56,665 nt of DNA from Methanofollis sp. (lineage in GTDB: Archaea; Halobacteriota; Methanomicrobia; Methanomicrobiales; Methanofollaceae): NCBI RefSeq assembly GCF_028702905.1, contig NZ_JAQVNX010000003.1, positions 1 through 56,665 on the forward strand, written 5' to 3'. Under the pieces are notes generated by a model. The model was given only the letters and a program-made list of their open reading frames with translations, was not told where the DNA came from and ran no database searches. Shown here in pieces: positions 33,592 through 42,407 of the stretch; positions within the stretch are counted from its first letter, which is position 1, and the number at the start of each line of letters is the position of its first letter. The position numbers and the translations under genes are program-made.

Positions 33592-33776
33592 GTGGCCGGA
33601 GAGGGCCTGACGGTCATGGGCTGCGGGCAGAGCAGGGACGCTGGGCCCCTGTCCTCACCGGCATGCTCATCAACCTCTGCCCCCGCTCCATCTACTCATG
33701 GGGCGTCTTCCCTGTCGTCACCCTCCTTGCGTCGGCCGGGTGTGCGGCGGCATGGATTTTCTCGAGGAGGCCGTGA
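33592..33776 (+). pseudogene. Remnant of an MFS (oxalate/formate antiporter-like) transporter
   Basis: From GTG 33592 the frame reads MAGEGLTVMGCG; a one-base shift then gives AEQGRWAPVLTGMLINLCP and RSIYSWGVFP, which is the start of OFA-type MFS carriers (normally ...GMLINLCLGSIYAWSVF). This is followed directly by VVTLLASAGCAAAWIFSRRP and a stop at 33774, which resembles the last helix of such a carrier. Thus about 350 residues between the first and last helices are missing and there is a frameshift. It sits just after acs, where an acetate or formate carrier would make sense. The reading is mine by pattern and needs an alignment. Confidence 0.55.
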
Positions 33777-33868
33777 AAGACGGGAGCCCCTATTTTTCGG
33801 GGGCTGGTATGCCGGGGTATTTCTCTCCATCGCCCGGTCCCGGGTATTTTTTATAAAAAAAAGAGCCT

Positions 33869-36800
33869 TCATCTCCTCTTTGCGAGGAGGAGGACGGCAA
33901 GACCGGCCGCCAGGCAGGGGATAATGGGGGCAACCGGGCTTTGTTGAGGGGTCGCCGGGATGTCAGAGGACGGTGTCCCGGCCGGGGCCTCCGCCACAGC
34001 GGCAGTCCGGGCCGGTGCATCTTCACTCTCCGGTTCCTCTGCAATGGCGATCGCGAAGTACGAGAAGCCCGGCGTCTCCGCCACATACCACGCCTCGCCG
34101 TTCTCCTCCTTCACGCACCTCGTCTCAAGGGAGGTCCAGGCGCCGTCATGATACCTGAGGAGGACGATCTCCTGTTTGCCGGCACCGTGCGCCTCCAGCC
34201 ACGTGAGGGGCACGGTGAAGGAGATCTCACCGCCTGTGAGATCGGCGGCGGTGACATGGAAGAGGAGGATCTTCTCGTACTCGTAGACCATGGCCGCAGG
34301 CGGGGCGATCCCGGAGGGCAGGTCTGTCTTCTCGGCGACCACTATGGCACTGGTGAGGTCGGCAACTGAGGTCAGGTCGATCTTAGAGAGTGCAGACTGG
34401 CCCTTCACCGGATACGAGGCCTCGTGGGAGGAGGTGCCCTGATCCATGGGGTAGGAAGACATGGGGAACGCGCCGCCTCCACCTCCACCGCCTCCTCCTC
34501 CGCCGCCCCCGCCAGCGGGCGCCGGTACGGGTGCGGGCGTTGGGGTGGGTGTGGGTGTCGGTATGGGCGGGAGAACGCCTACCAGATAGTGGTCGGCGGA
34601 GAGGACCAGCGGGCAGGTATCGTTGAGGCCCATGATGGAGTACGGCGTCTCCCCGATCCCGTCGCCATCGGTGTCGGTGCCTGCATAGTCGTCCCAGAAG
34701 TTGCCGAGGGCATGCGTGTAATAGGAACCCGCATAGCGGTACGGGAACGGTGCAGTGGAGTTCAGGGCGACCTGACCCTCAAGGACGAGGTGGCCGCCGG
34801 TGTTGTTTGCAAAGGTGTTGTGCCAGAGGATGGTCTCGTCCGGACTTGCGGCGGCAAGGAATGCACCCACCTGGTTGTCGGCGATGAGCGAACCGGTGAC
34901 GACGGTTGCAGTATTGTTGAGACTGGAGAGCCCCGCGTATTCGTTGCCCGCAAAAGTGGAGGCATCGATCGAGAGGTCTTCGGAGTCCCAGCAGATCGCC
35001 CCGGCATAATTGCCGGTGGCCGTGACATTCCTGACAGTGACGCCGGTGGAGTTGAAGACGACGAGGCCGACATAGGTGCCCGAGAGAGTGAGGTCCTCCG
35101 CGGTGATGTTCCTGCACTCCACCAGGTACACCATGCCGGCATCGCCGGGCACGACCGCGTCCTCCCGTCCTGTCCAGACATAGACCCGCTTGCCGTCGAC
35201 GGTGTTCGTCCCGTCCACCGTGACCGTGCTCTCGTAGCCCGGCACGGGGACGAAGCGGAAGCTCCACCTGTTCCCGGCCATCGCGGTCTCTGACACCTGA
35301 CCATTCTTCACACCGTCGAGGGCAAGGCCTGCACCGGCATTCCCGTCGGCGACGCAGCCGGTCAGCGTAAAGGATCCGGCGGAGGTGACAGCGATCCCGT
35401 CGGCACCGCTCCCGGAGACATTGCACTGGAGCAGGGCGGTCCCGGCGGTCTCATTGACCAGAATCCCGGTGCGGCCGGCATTCCGGACGTCGGCACCGAT
35501 GACCGAGGCCTGTGCCGCCCCCTCGAGTGCGATGCCGTCCTCGCTGCAACCGGTCACCGTCAGGTCCATGAGCGTGGCGTTCTCACCGGTGACCACGACG
35601 CCGTCGCGGCCGCCGGTGAGAGTGATGCCCCGGACGGTGATATTCGCCCCGGTCAGGGTTAGTACGTCCCCGCCGTTGCCGTCAATGACAGGGTCGCCGC
35701 TCCCGACGAGGGTGAGCGGCCTGTCGACGACGACATTCTCTTCGTACACGCCGCTCCTGACAAGGATTACATCGCCGGGGAGGGCGACGTCGACGGCCGC
35801 CTGGATAGTGGCATAGTCCTCGGGCACGCTGACGGGATCGGCCGTGAAGGCCTTGATGCAGATATTGGTGTCAGGGAAGATGGTGGTGAGGTCGTCCCAC
35901 TGCACCCCGTCGGCGCTCACGAAACTCTCGCCGGCATGGGCCGTGGCCGCGCCCGAGTAGTCGGTGATCGGCATCTCGACGATGAGAGGATAGGTGTCGG
36001 TCGGGGCGGTGAGTTTGAGGGTCACCAAGAATTTCTGGTCCGGGAAGAGAGGCACCGCGACGGCGAGGGGGAGGGTGTGGTAGCCGGGGAGCGCCATCGT
36101 CCCATCTGCGGCAGAGACCAGATGGGAGGTACCCCCCTCAAGGAGGTGGACCCAGACCTCATACGCCGTGCCGGGTTCGCGGGTGAAGAAACTCACCGCT
36201 TTCAGGTCTTCGTAGCGCTCTGCGGTGAAGACATTCCTGCCGTACATCGTGGTCGAGGCGCCGGTGCCGACGCTGGTCGTCCATCCGAGAGGGTCGTACT
36301 GGTAGATGTGGTCGTAGGCGCCGACCGGTTCGCCGGTGAAGAGTACGGCCGCGTCTGAGCGACCGTTGCCGATATACGCCGTCTCCGGGTGCTGGAAGCG
36401 CCCGATACTCCGGTCATAGTACGAGATAGAGAAGTAGCCGTCTTCCCCCGACGAGGTGCCCCAGGAGTTCCTGGCGATGAAGGCGCCGTCGCCGGGCGGG
36501 GCTTCGACGAAGTTCTCGGCCGGGTAGGTGTCGTTCCACCCGACGAGGAGGACAGCGTGACCGCCGTCGATCTTTGCGGTGCTGTTCTCGGGCAGGTAGT
36601 AGGTGGAGGCGCCCGGCCCGAAACAGGAGACATTCACCAGGAAACCGGCATAGAGCCCACCCTCCTCCTTGATCGTCGTCTTGATCAGGTCGTTGTCGAG
36701 GGGGCCGTCACGCGGCGGGAGGAAGGTGACGTTCTGGACCTGCATCACCGGCGCGAGGCCGGCGGGCGATTCGTTCAATGGCACGGGTAGTAAATAGGGG

Positions 36801-37363
36801 TCGTCTACCTCGTCCACCGGTCCCGACCACCGGGCGAGGTAGGCCGTCGCCATGAAGGCGTTGCCGCCGTCGCAGGGCCCCACGTCGAAGCTGTGGGTGT
36901 TCTTCAGGTTATTTTCCGAGAGGTCCCACTCGCCGAAGCCGTCGGTGAGGAGCGCGGACTCCAGGGACCCGAGGGAGGCGAAGGCCCAGCAGGACCCGCA
37001 CTCTCCCTGGTCCTTCACCGCGGTGACGCGGCCCTCGTCGGCGAGGTTGAAATAGGACTCGGAGGGCGGTTCGGCCGTTGCAACGACGGAACCGCCGGAC
37101 CAGACAGGGGTGCCGGGCGCAGGGATCAGAGTGTTCGGATAGAGGGGATGTTCGTCGTCTGGCGCCCCGGGTGCGGGTGCGGCCGCAAGGAAGACGGACG
37201 CCTCGGGAGGTGCCGCCTCCTGCTCATCCATATACCTGACAAAGTCAGGGTTCAGCGGGGCGGTCTCGATATCGACGGCCGCCGCCCCCTGCACACCCGG
37301 GAGGACAAGACACAGGCAGAGGAGGAGTATAATTGGCAGGTGCTGGTTGGTCATGGTGCTCAT
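33869..37363 (-). CDS. Secreted C1A cysteine peptidase with lectin-like, NosD beta-helix and PGF-pre-PGF regions (copy 3)
   Basis: A 1164-residue surface protein read on the minus strand. The start MSTMTNQHLPIILLL gives a good signal peptide ending at GAAA; the longer frame to 37534 is AT-rich leader. Catalytic motifs are GECGSCWAF, GGHAVLLVGWND and ARNSWGTS. A lectin-like domain and a beta-helix (DYATIQAAVDVALPGD onward) follow, then a Pro/Thr linker (PTPTPTPTPAPVPAPA) and a run of 13 glycines before a PGF-pre-PGF-like domain. The C terminus is a hydrophobic helix ending LLLAKRR. Peptidase and helix parts match copy 2 very closely, but the tail is different. Confidence 0.9.
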   Translation of the reverse strand: MSTMTNQHLPIILLLCLCLVLPGVQGAAAVDIETAPLNPDFVRYMDEQEAAPPEASVFLAAAPAPGAPDDEHPLYPNTLIPAPGTPVWSGGSVVATAEPPSESYFNLADEGRVTAVKDQGECGSCWAFASLGSLESALLTDGFGEWDLSENNLKNTHSFDVGPCDGGNAFMATAYLARWSGPVDEVDDPYLLPVPLNESPAGLAPVMQVQNVTFLPPRDGPLDNDLIKTTIKEEGGLYAGFLVNVSCFGPGASTYYLPENSTAKIDGGHAVLLVGWNDTYPAENFVEAPPGDGAFIARNSWGTSSGEDGYFSISYYDRSIGRFQHPETAYIGNGRSDAAVLFTGEPVGAYDHIYQYDPLGWTTSVGTGASTTMYGRNVFTAERYEDLKAVSFFTREPGTAYEVWVHLLEGGTSHLVSAADGTMALPGYHTLPLAVAVPLFPDQKFLVTLKLTAPTDTYPLIVEMPITDYSGAATAHAGESFVSADGVQWDDLTTIFPDTNICIKAFTADPVSVPEDYATIQAAVDVALPGDVILVRSGVYEENVVVDRPLTLVGSGDPVIDGNGGDVLTLTGANITVRGITLTGGRDGVVVTGENATLMDLTVTGCSEDGIALEGAAQASVIGADVRNAGRTGILVNETAGTALLQCNVSGSGADGIAVTSAGSFTLTGCVADGNAGAGLALDGVKNGQVSETAMAGNRWSFRFVPVPGYESTVTVDGTNTVDGKRVYVWTGREDAVVPGDAGMVYLVECRNITAEDLTLSGTYVGLVVFNSTGVTVRNVTATGNYAGAICWDSEDLSIDASTFAGNEYAGLSSLNNTATVVTGSLIADNQVGAFLAAASPDETILWHNTFANNTGGHLVLEGQVALNSTAPFPYRYAGSYYTHALGNFWDDYAGTDTDGDGIGETPYSIMGLNDTCPLVLSADHYLVGVLPPIPTPTPTPTPAPVPAPAGGGGGGGGGGGGGGAFPMSSYPMDQGTSSHEASYPVKGQSALSKIDLTSVADLTSAIVVAEKTDLPSGIAPPAAMVYEYEKILLFHVTAADLTGGEISFTVPLTWLEAHGAGKQEIVLLRYHDGAWTSLETRCVKEENGEAWYVAETPGFSYFAIAIAEEPESEDAPARTAAVAEAPAGTPSSDIPATPQQSPVAPIIPCLAAGLAVLLLAKRR

Positions 37364-37769
37364 CTCCGGCTGATCAATAAAAATGGGAATATCTGGTAAA
37401 AAAATCGACGGATTTACTTTAAAAATAAAATATACACAATAATTGTTCAATGTTGGCTGGATGAAAAAACAGAAACTTCCATATACTACGATATCAGAAT
37501 AACCCGATTTTCGACCCTTGCGCCCCGATCGCACAGGCCGACAGAATATAACAAATATCTTGGATAACGGGAGATCTTATGCATTTCATTTCACAAGAAA
37601 ATACATTATGTCGCCCATAATGGATGATACATCGCCATAAGGGCATTAAAATAAGAAAAAACCTTCTGCGCGTCGCATTATCCCAAAACCGAGAGACCCA
37701 CGTTTTTCATCTCGATAACCCGAACGGCGTGCCGAAACATCCATATCCCGGACTGCACCATCCCCCCTC
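37364..37769. other. AT-rich divergent promoter region
   Basis: A 406-base gap between peptidase copy 3 (leftward) and the aldehyde dehydrogenase (rightward). It is strongly AT-rich, with several TATA-like runs (for example near 37425-37440 and 37645). I see no credible coding sequence or RNA gene in it. Confidence 0.5.
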
Positions 37770-39197
37770 ATGACAGACCCTCGACCTTTTCTTGTCGGCG
37801 GGGAGTGGCGGACGAGCGAGACGACCATTGACGTCCGTTTTCCCTACGACGACTCCCTTGTCGGCACCGTCTGCCTCGCCGGGGCGGCCGATATCGAGGA
37901 CGCCGTCCGCTCCGCGCAGCACGGTTTCGGGCGGACCCGGAAGCTCCCGACGCATGAACGGATCCGTGTGCTCAGGCGCCTTGCCGCTCTGATCGATGAT
38001 AGGAAGGATGAGATCGCGGAGACGATCACCCGCGAGGCCGGGAAGACCGAGGCCCTGGCCAGGGCCGAGGTGGAACGCGCCGTCGAGACCGTCCTCCTCT
38101 CCGCCGAGGAGGTGGGGCGTATCTACGGGGAGGTGATCCCCCTCGACCTCACCCCTGCCGCGGCCGGCAGGACCGGGTATCTCCGCCGTGTCCCTCTCGG
38201 CACGGTGCTTGCGATCACCCCCTTCAACTTCCCCTTCAACCTCGCCTGCCACAAGATCGGCCCGGCGGTGGCCGCCGGCAATGCCGTCATCCTCAGGCCG
38301 TCCTCGAAGACACCGCTCTCCGGCCTTGTCCTGGGCGACCTCCTCCTCGAAGCCGGGTACCCCGAAGAGGCCGTCTCTGTCCTCCCGTGCACCACCGACC
38401 TCGCCGGGTGGATGGTGCGGGACGGCCGGATCGCGTACCTCTCCTTCACCGGCAGCCCTGCCGTCGGCTGGTCGCTCCGCGAGATCGCCGGGAGAAAAAG
38501 GGTCGGCCTCGAACTCGGCGGGAACGCCGCGGTGATCGTGGACGAGGATGCCGACCTCCCCTATGCAGCGGAGAGGATCGTGCAGGGCGGTTTTTCCGGT
38601 GCCGGGCAGGTCTGCATCTCCGTCCAGCGCGTCCTCCTCCACCGCTCGGTGTATGCGGCGTGTCTGGAGATGGTCCTGGAGCGGACCGGTTCTCTCAGGG
38701 TCGGCGACCCCCGCGATCAGGCCGTCGATGTCGGCCCGATGATCTCGGAGGAGGCCGCGGCCGCGGCCGAGAAGAAAGTTCGGGAGGCCGTCTCTGGTGG
38801 TGCGACCGTCCTCGCCGGCGGGACGCGGGTCGGCACCCTCTTTGCGCCCACCGTTCTCACCGACACGCTCCCGACGATGCGGGTGAATGCCACGGAGATG
38901 TTTGCGCCGGTGATCACCATCACCCCCTTCGACGATTTCGAGGCCGCCCTTGCGATGGCGAACGACTCCCCCTTTGGTCTCCAGACCGGGGTCTTCACCA
39001 ACCGCCTCGAACGCGCCTTTCATGCCTTCGATGAGTGCGAGGTCGGGACCCTTGTCGTCAACGACGTCCCCACCTTCAGGGCCGACGCCATGCCCTATGG
39101 CGGGGTGAAGGCGTCAGGGTCGGGCAGGGAGGGGCCAAGATATGCGATCGAGGAGATGACAGAGCCGCGGCTGATGGTCATGAACAGGCGGAGGTGA
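37770..39197 (+). CDS. NAD(P)-dependent aldehyde dehydrogenase
   Basis: A 475-residue aldehyde dehydrogenase. The oxyanion Asn lies in TPFNFPFNLACHKIG, the cofactor loop is FTGSPAVGW, Glu248 in LELGGN and the catalytic Cys282 in GAGQVCIS, 34 residues apart as usual. The proportions fit the lactaldehyde/glyceraldehyde-type dehydrogenases of methanogens (CofA-like, used in coenzyme F420 synthesis) as well as general ALDHs; substrate is not fixed by motif. A weak SD is present before ATG 37770. It converges with the histidine kinase-like gene 8 bases downstream. Confidence 0.9.
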   Translation: MTDPRPFLVGGEWRTSETTIDVRFPYDDSLVGTVCLAGAADIEDAVRSAQHGFGRTRKLPTHERIRVLRRLAALIDDRKDEIAETITREAGKTEALARAEVERAVETVLLSAEEVGRIYGEVIPLDLTPAAAGRTGYLRRVPLGTVLAITPFNFPFNLACHKIGPAVAAGNAVILRPSSKTPLSGLVLGDLLLEAGYPEEAVSVLPCTTDLAGWMVRDGRIAYLSFTGSPAVGWSLREIAGRKRVGLELGGNAAVIVDEDADLPYAAERIVQGGFSGAGQVCISVQRVLLHRSVYAACLEMVLERTGSLRVGDPRDQAVDVGPMISEEAAAAAEKKVREAVSGGATVLAGGTRVGTLFAPTVLTDTLPTMRVNATEMFAPVITITPFDDFEAALAMANDSPFGLQTGVFTNRLERAFHAFDECEVGTLVVNDVPTFRADAMPYGGVKASGSGREGPRYAIEEMTEPRLMVMNRRR

Positions 39198-39205
39198 CCC
39201 GACCC

Positions 39206-41053
39206 TCAGGCCGGGTCAGGAACAGTCGCCGGCTTCTGCACCACCCGGTATCCCTCTTCTGGAACCCGGATCTCAAAGCGTGCACCTTTTTCGTATTCTC
39301 CTGTCTCCCTGATCCCGATGCCGGTGATCTTCAGGATCTCCCTGCAGAGAAAGAGGCCAAGGCCGGTGTTGTTCCCGTACCCCCGCCTGAAGATCTTCTC
39401 CTTCTCCCCTTCTCTGACCCCGATGCCGTTGTCCTCCCAGACGATGGTCAGGGCTCCGTCCTCCTCTATCCTGGTCTCGATCGTGATGCCGTCCTGCCTG
39501 AGCTTGGCGACCTGCCACCTGACATCAAGCCACTGGGGTTCCCGCACGCCAAGGTCCTGGTAGTCCCGGGCAAACTCCAGCTGCTCCCTGATGTTCTGCG
39601 CCGAGAATTGTATCATCCTGAGACTCTCCCTGACCTCCGGCTCCGTGCTCTCCTCCGCGGCGATCTCCAGGTACCCGAGAAGGACGGTGAGCTGGTTGAG
39701 GATGTCGTGGCGGGTGATGCTGTTCATGATCGTCAGCTTCTCGTTGGTCCTGGCAAGAGACTCGGAGAAGCGTTTGAGTTCCTCTGCATGATATTCGAGT
39801 TCTTTTTCGAGGATCAGCCGTTCGGTGAGGTCTGTCAGCAGGACGAGCACGGCATCCCGGTTCTGGAAGGCGATGGGGGCAGCCCGCAGGGTCACCTGGA
39901 GCCCCTCATCCGCGGCGGTCCTGATCCCGATCTCGAATGACCTGCGTTTTTGTCCGGTGAGTGCGTCCTGTATCGCAGTATCGAAGTCCTGCAGAGAAGA
40001 CTCCGCAATGAAGGTCCGTAGTGTCTTCCCGGTCAGGGCATCCTGTGCGCACCTGCTGGCGGCCTCCGCGGCAGGGTTGGCGAAGATGATCTCCCCATCC
40101 CGTGTCAGCACGATGATATACTCCGGAAGACCGTCGATCAGTGCCCTGTTGAGGTCTGCGTTCTCCTGTGCCGCGGCCTGTTTTCTTTCGGTGATGTCGC
40201 GGAGGGTGACGGCGATCACCGTCTTCTCTTTCCAGGCGATGGTGCTGCTGAGGCCTTCGACCTGCCGCACCTTTCCCGAGGGGGTGACAAACGTGTACTC
40301 CGCGGGGATGGCGTCCGGCCCGCCGCGTACGGTCAGCAGGTCCCTGAAGATGGCGTGCGCCGAGTCCTGGTGGACGAATTCGAGGATGTTCCTCCCGACA
40401 CAGTCTTCAGCAGACGGGAGGCCGGTCAGTTCGCATGCCGCCCTGTTGGCATAATCGACAGTACCGTTTCCGCTGAGGATCAGGACACCGTCACGGATGG
40501 CCCCAAGGAGGGTGGTGAAGAAATGCTCCCGCTCCTTCAGGTTCTTTTCTGCCTCTTTCCTTTCGGTGATGTCGCTGAAACTCCACACCCTGCCCGTGGT
40601 CTCATCGCCGATCGTCTGGCGGGGGGTAAAATATTCGATGGTCCTGTCGTCAGTTTTGTCTGCAATTGCCCGGAATAGTGTTTCACTTCGATTCGCTGAT
40701 TGATCCGGGATCTGTTGCTCTGCGGCAATACTGCTGAGGCATGAGAGCAGGGCTGTCGGCCTGCCCTCGCTATCCTGAGAGTCTGGTACCCTGTTCCTGT
40801 CATTGAAATCGTCAAAGAAGATGAAGGGAGTATGGCATCCACTCTCCCGTGCTGCCTGCAGGAGGTCGACCCCTTTCATGTCCGGCATTTCACGCCCCGA
40901 AAGAATGATATCAAAAGGCTGTTTTTTCAGGAGATTGAGGGCTTCCTCCCCGGAACGCGATGTCGTGACCGAAAAATCGCCTGTTTCTTCGAGGTCTCGA
41001 CGGATATGGTCGATTGCCCCGGGTTTGTCATCGACACAGAGAAGGGATATCAT
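39206..41053 (-). CDS. Receiver-PAS histidine kinase-like protein, probably inactive
   Basis: A 615-residue soluble protein. Residues 1-115 are a receiver-like domain with the acidic VDD pair (D8, D9), but the phosphoacceptor position in DIILSGREMPDMKG is Gly53, and the usual Lys near the end is not obvious. Three PAS-type segments follow (about 120-410). An H box RHDILNQLTVLLGYLE is present at about 445. The ATPase part lacks the N-box helix (the conserved Asn-containing stretch between the linker and the catalytic G boxes): LDVRWQVAKLRQDG runs straight into TIVWEDNGIGV, then NTGLGLFLCREIL. Thus it is unlikely to bind ATP normally. It may act as a scaffold or a degenerate sensor. Confidence 0.85.
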   Translation of the reverse strand: MISLLCVDDKPGAIDHIRRDLEETGDFSVTTSRSGEEALNLLKKQPFDIILSGREMPDMKGVDLLQAARESGCHTPFIFFDDFNDRNRVPDSQDSEGRPTALLSCLSSIAAEQQIPDQSANRSETLFRAIADKTDDRTIEYFTPRQTIGDETTGRVWSFSDITERKEAEKNLKEREHFFTTLLGAIRDGVLILSGNGTVDYANRAACELTGLPSAEDCVGRNILEFVHQDSAHAIFRDLLTVRGGPDAIPAEYTFVTPSGKVRQVEGLSSTIAWKEKTVIAVTLRDITERKQAAAQENADLNRALIDGLPEYIIVLTRDGEIIFANPAAEAASRCAQDALTGKTLRTFIAESSLQDFDTAIQDALTGQKRRSFEIGIRTAADEGLQVTLRAAPIAFQNRDAVLVLLTDLTERLILEKELEYHAEELKRFSESLARTNEKLTIMNSITRHDILNQLTVLLGYLEIAAEESTEPEVRESLRMIQFSAQNIREQLEFARDYQDLGVREPQWLDVRWQVAKLRQDGITIETRIEEDGALTIVWEDNGIGVREGEKEKIFRRGYGNNTGLGLFLCREILKITGIGIRETGEYEKGARFEIRVPEEGYRVVQKPATVPDPA

Positions 41054-41366
41054 CGGGTTCGCCGGCAGAGTGTGAGATAAGGAGATGGAGATTTCACATA
41101 TATTTGTATGGAGTGATATTTATGCATTGCAATCCTGTGCCCCTTCTTGTATCCCATGTATCTGGTTTTTTGTCTTGAAGAACCGTCACAACCGGGCCAT
41201 TATGCCCCTGTTTTGTCTCTGGCCCTGAAGGGGCGGGAGTAGACCCTTCATACACGCACCGGAATGCCGACTGTCCGGTCTCGATCGAGTGGCCAGACTG
41301 TGGCATATGTTCTCCTGCGGAGGGGGTGGAGGGGAGAAAATGCGAAAAAGAGTGGTTATGGTGCTA
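41054..41366. other. Intergenic region
   Basis: A 313-base gap between two leftward genes. The sequence near 41095-41120 (CATATATTTGTATGG) is AT-rich and may promote the kinase-like gene. The central part contains short GC-rich inverted-repeat-like pieces around 41200-41310 but I can draw no convincing RNA structure or gene. Confidence 0.4.
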
Positions 41367-41771
41367 TCAGGCGCAGGTGTCGTGCCTTGACACGTCTTCG
41401 AGAGGTGCGAGACAGGCACTGATTTTCTTCCTGATGTCGCGTGTGATCCGGTCCTTCATTGCCCGGGGCATCTCCCATGTCCCATCGATGTCGTCGGTGA
41501 TGATGCCGATGACATCCTCTGTCATCTCCTCCGGGTCGAGTGCGTCAGGGTCGAAGTATGCCCCGTCGTCGTCCTCCTCCTCTTCGTCTTCGTCCGGGTC
41601 GTACAGGGCTTCGTCCATCCTGTCAGAGAAATAGACCTCGATGTCTTCCCTGATCCTGTCCTGGAGTTCTCCGGGTACGTGGTCAGAGAAGTCCCGGCGA
41701 TAATAATCGTCGAGGACCGCGTTCACGTCGGGGGTGCAGTCCTCATACTGCTGCCAGTCGACAGTAGTCAT
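41367..41771 (-). CDS. Acidic hypothetical protein, 134 aa
   Basis: A 134-residue soluble protein starting MTTVDWQQYEDCTPDV, with a very acidic central block (YDPDEDEEEEDDDGAYF) that is probably disordered, and a helical C-terminal half rich in charged residues. No motif is recognised. The frame stays open upstream to 42353 but that part has poor coding character and overlaps the HIT gene on the other strand, so ATG 41771 is chosen. It lies head-to-head with the HIT gene. Confidence 0.6.
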   Translation of the reverse strand: MTTVDWQQYEDCTPDVNAVLDDYYRRDFSDHVPGELQDRIREDIEVYFSDRMDEALYDPDEDEEEEDDDGAYFDPDALDPEEMTEDVIGIITDDIDGTWEMPRAMKDRITRDIRKKISACLAPLEDVSRHDTCA

Positions 41772-41873
41772 ACTCTCCCCTTCTTTTTCTTCCGGATATT
41801 TTTTGTGAATGTATTCTGCTGATATGCCGGCCCGGACCGCTGCCTTCATCCTCTCCCGGCGGAAAATCCCTGT

Positions 41874-42266
41874 ATGAACGATGACCCTCTGACCGGTGCC
41901 ACCTGCCCCTTCTGCAACCCCTCTCCCGCCGCCATCGTCGTGCAGAACGCCCTCGCCTACGCGAGGGCAGACGCCTTCCCGGTGAGCCCGGGCCACACCC
42001 TCATCGTCCCCTTCAGGCATGTCTCCTCTTTCTTCGAGGCGACTGAGGCGGAGCGGGTCGCTCTCCTCGAACTCCTCTGTCGCTGCCGGGATGTCCTGGA
42101 GGAGAGGTACCATCCTGACGGGTGGAATATCGGCGTCAATGTCGGCACCGCCGCGGGACAGACGGTGTCCCACCTTCATATCCACCTCATCCCGCGCTAT
42201 GCCGGCGACGTCCCCGACCCCAGGGGAGGGGTCAGGGGTGTGGTCCCGGAAAAAAAGATGTATTGA
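41874..42266 (+). CDS. HIT family nucleotide hydrolase
   Basis: A 130-residue protein of the histidine triad superfamily. The HLHIHLIPR motif near residue 100 carries the nucleotide-binding and catalytic histidines, and an N-terminal CPFCNPSP pair gives a C-x2-C metal site typical of the larger HIT group. Family members hydrolyse AMP-linked substrates such as AMP-NH2 or Ap4A. Substrate is not fixed here. It stands alone in its transcription unit. Confidence 0.92.
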   Translation: MNDDPLTGATCPFCNPSPAAIVVQNALAYARADAFPVSPGHTLIVPFRHVSSFFEATEAERVALLELLCRCRDVLEERYHPDGWNIGVNVGTAAGQTVSHLHIHLIPRYAGDVPDPRGGVRGVVPEKKMY

Positions 42267-42407
42267 TCTGTTCAGGAGATCGAGACGCTCCAATTCCCAT
42301 CTGAGATGATGTTCAGATCTGATGAAGGATTTCCGGACCATTCCCCGGATCAATCGCTTGCGGCAAAACCGGCAATGAAATGACTCTGGCCGACGGAGAT
42401 CAATGGA

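Noticed and set aside
41160..41330. Structured RNA in the gap after the kinase-like gene
   Set aside because: Short GC-rich pieces look partly complementary but I could not draw a stable, consistent fold.
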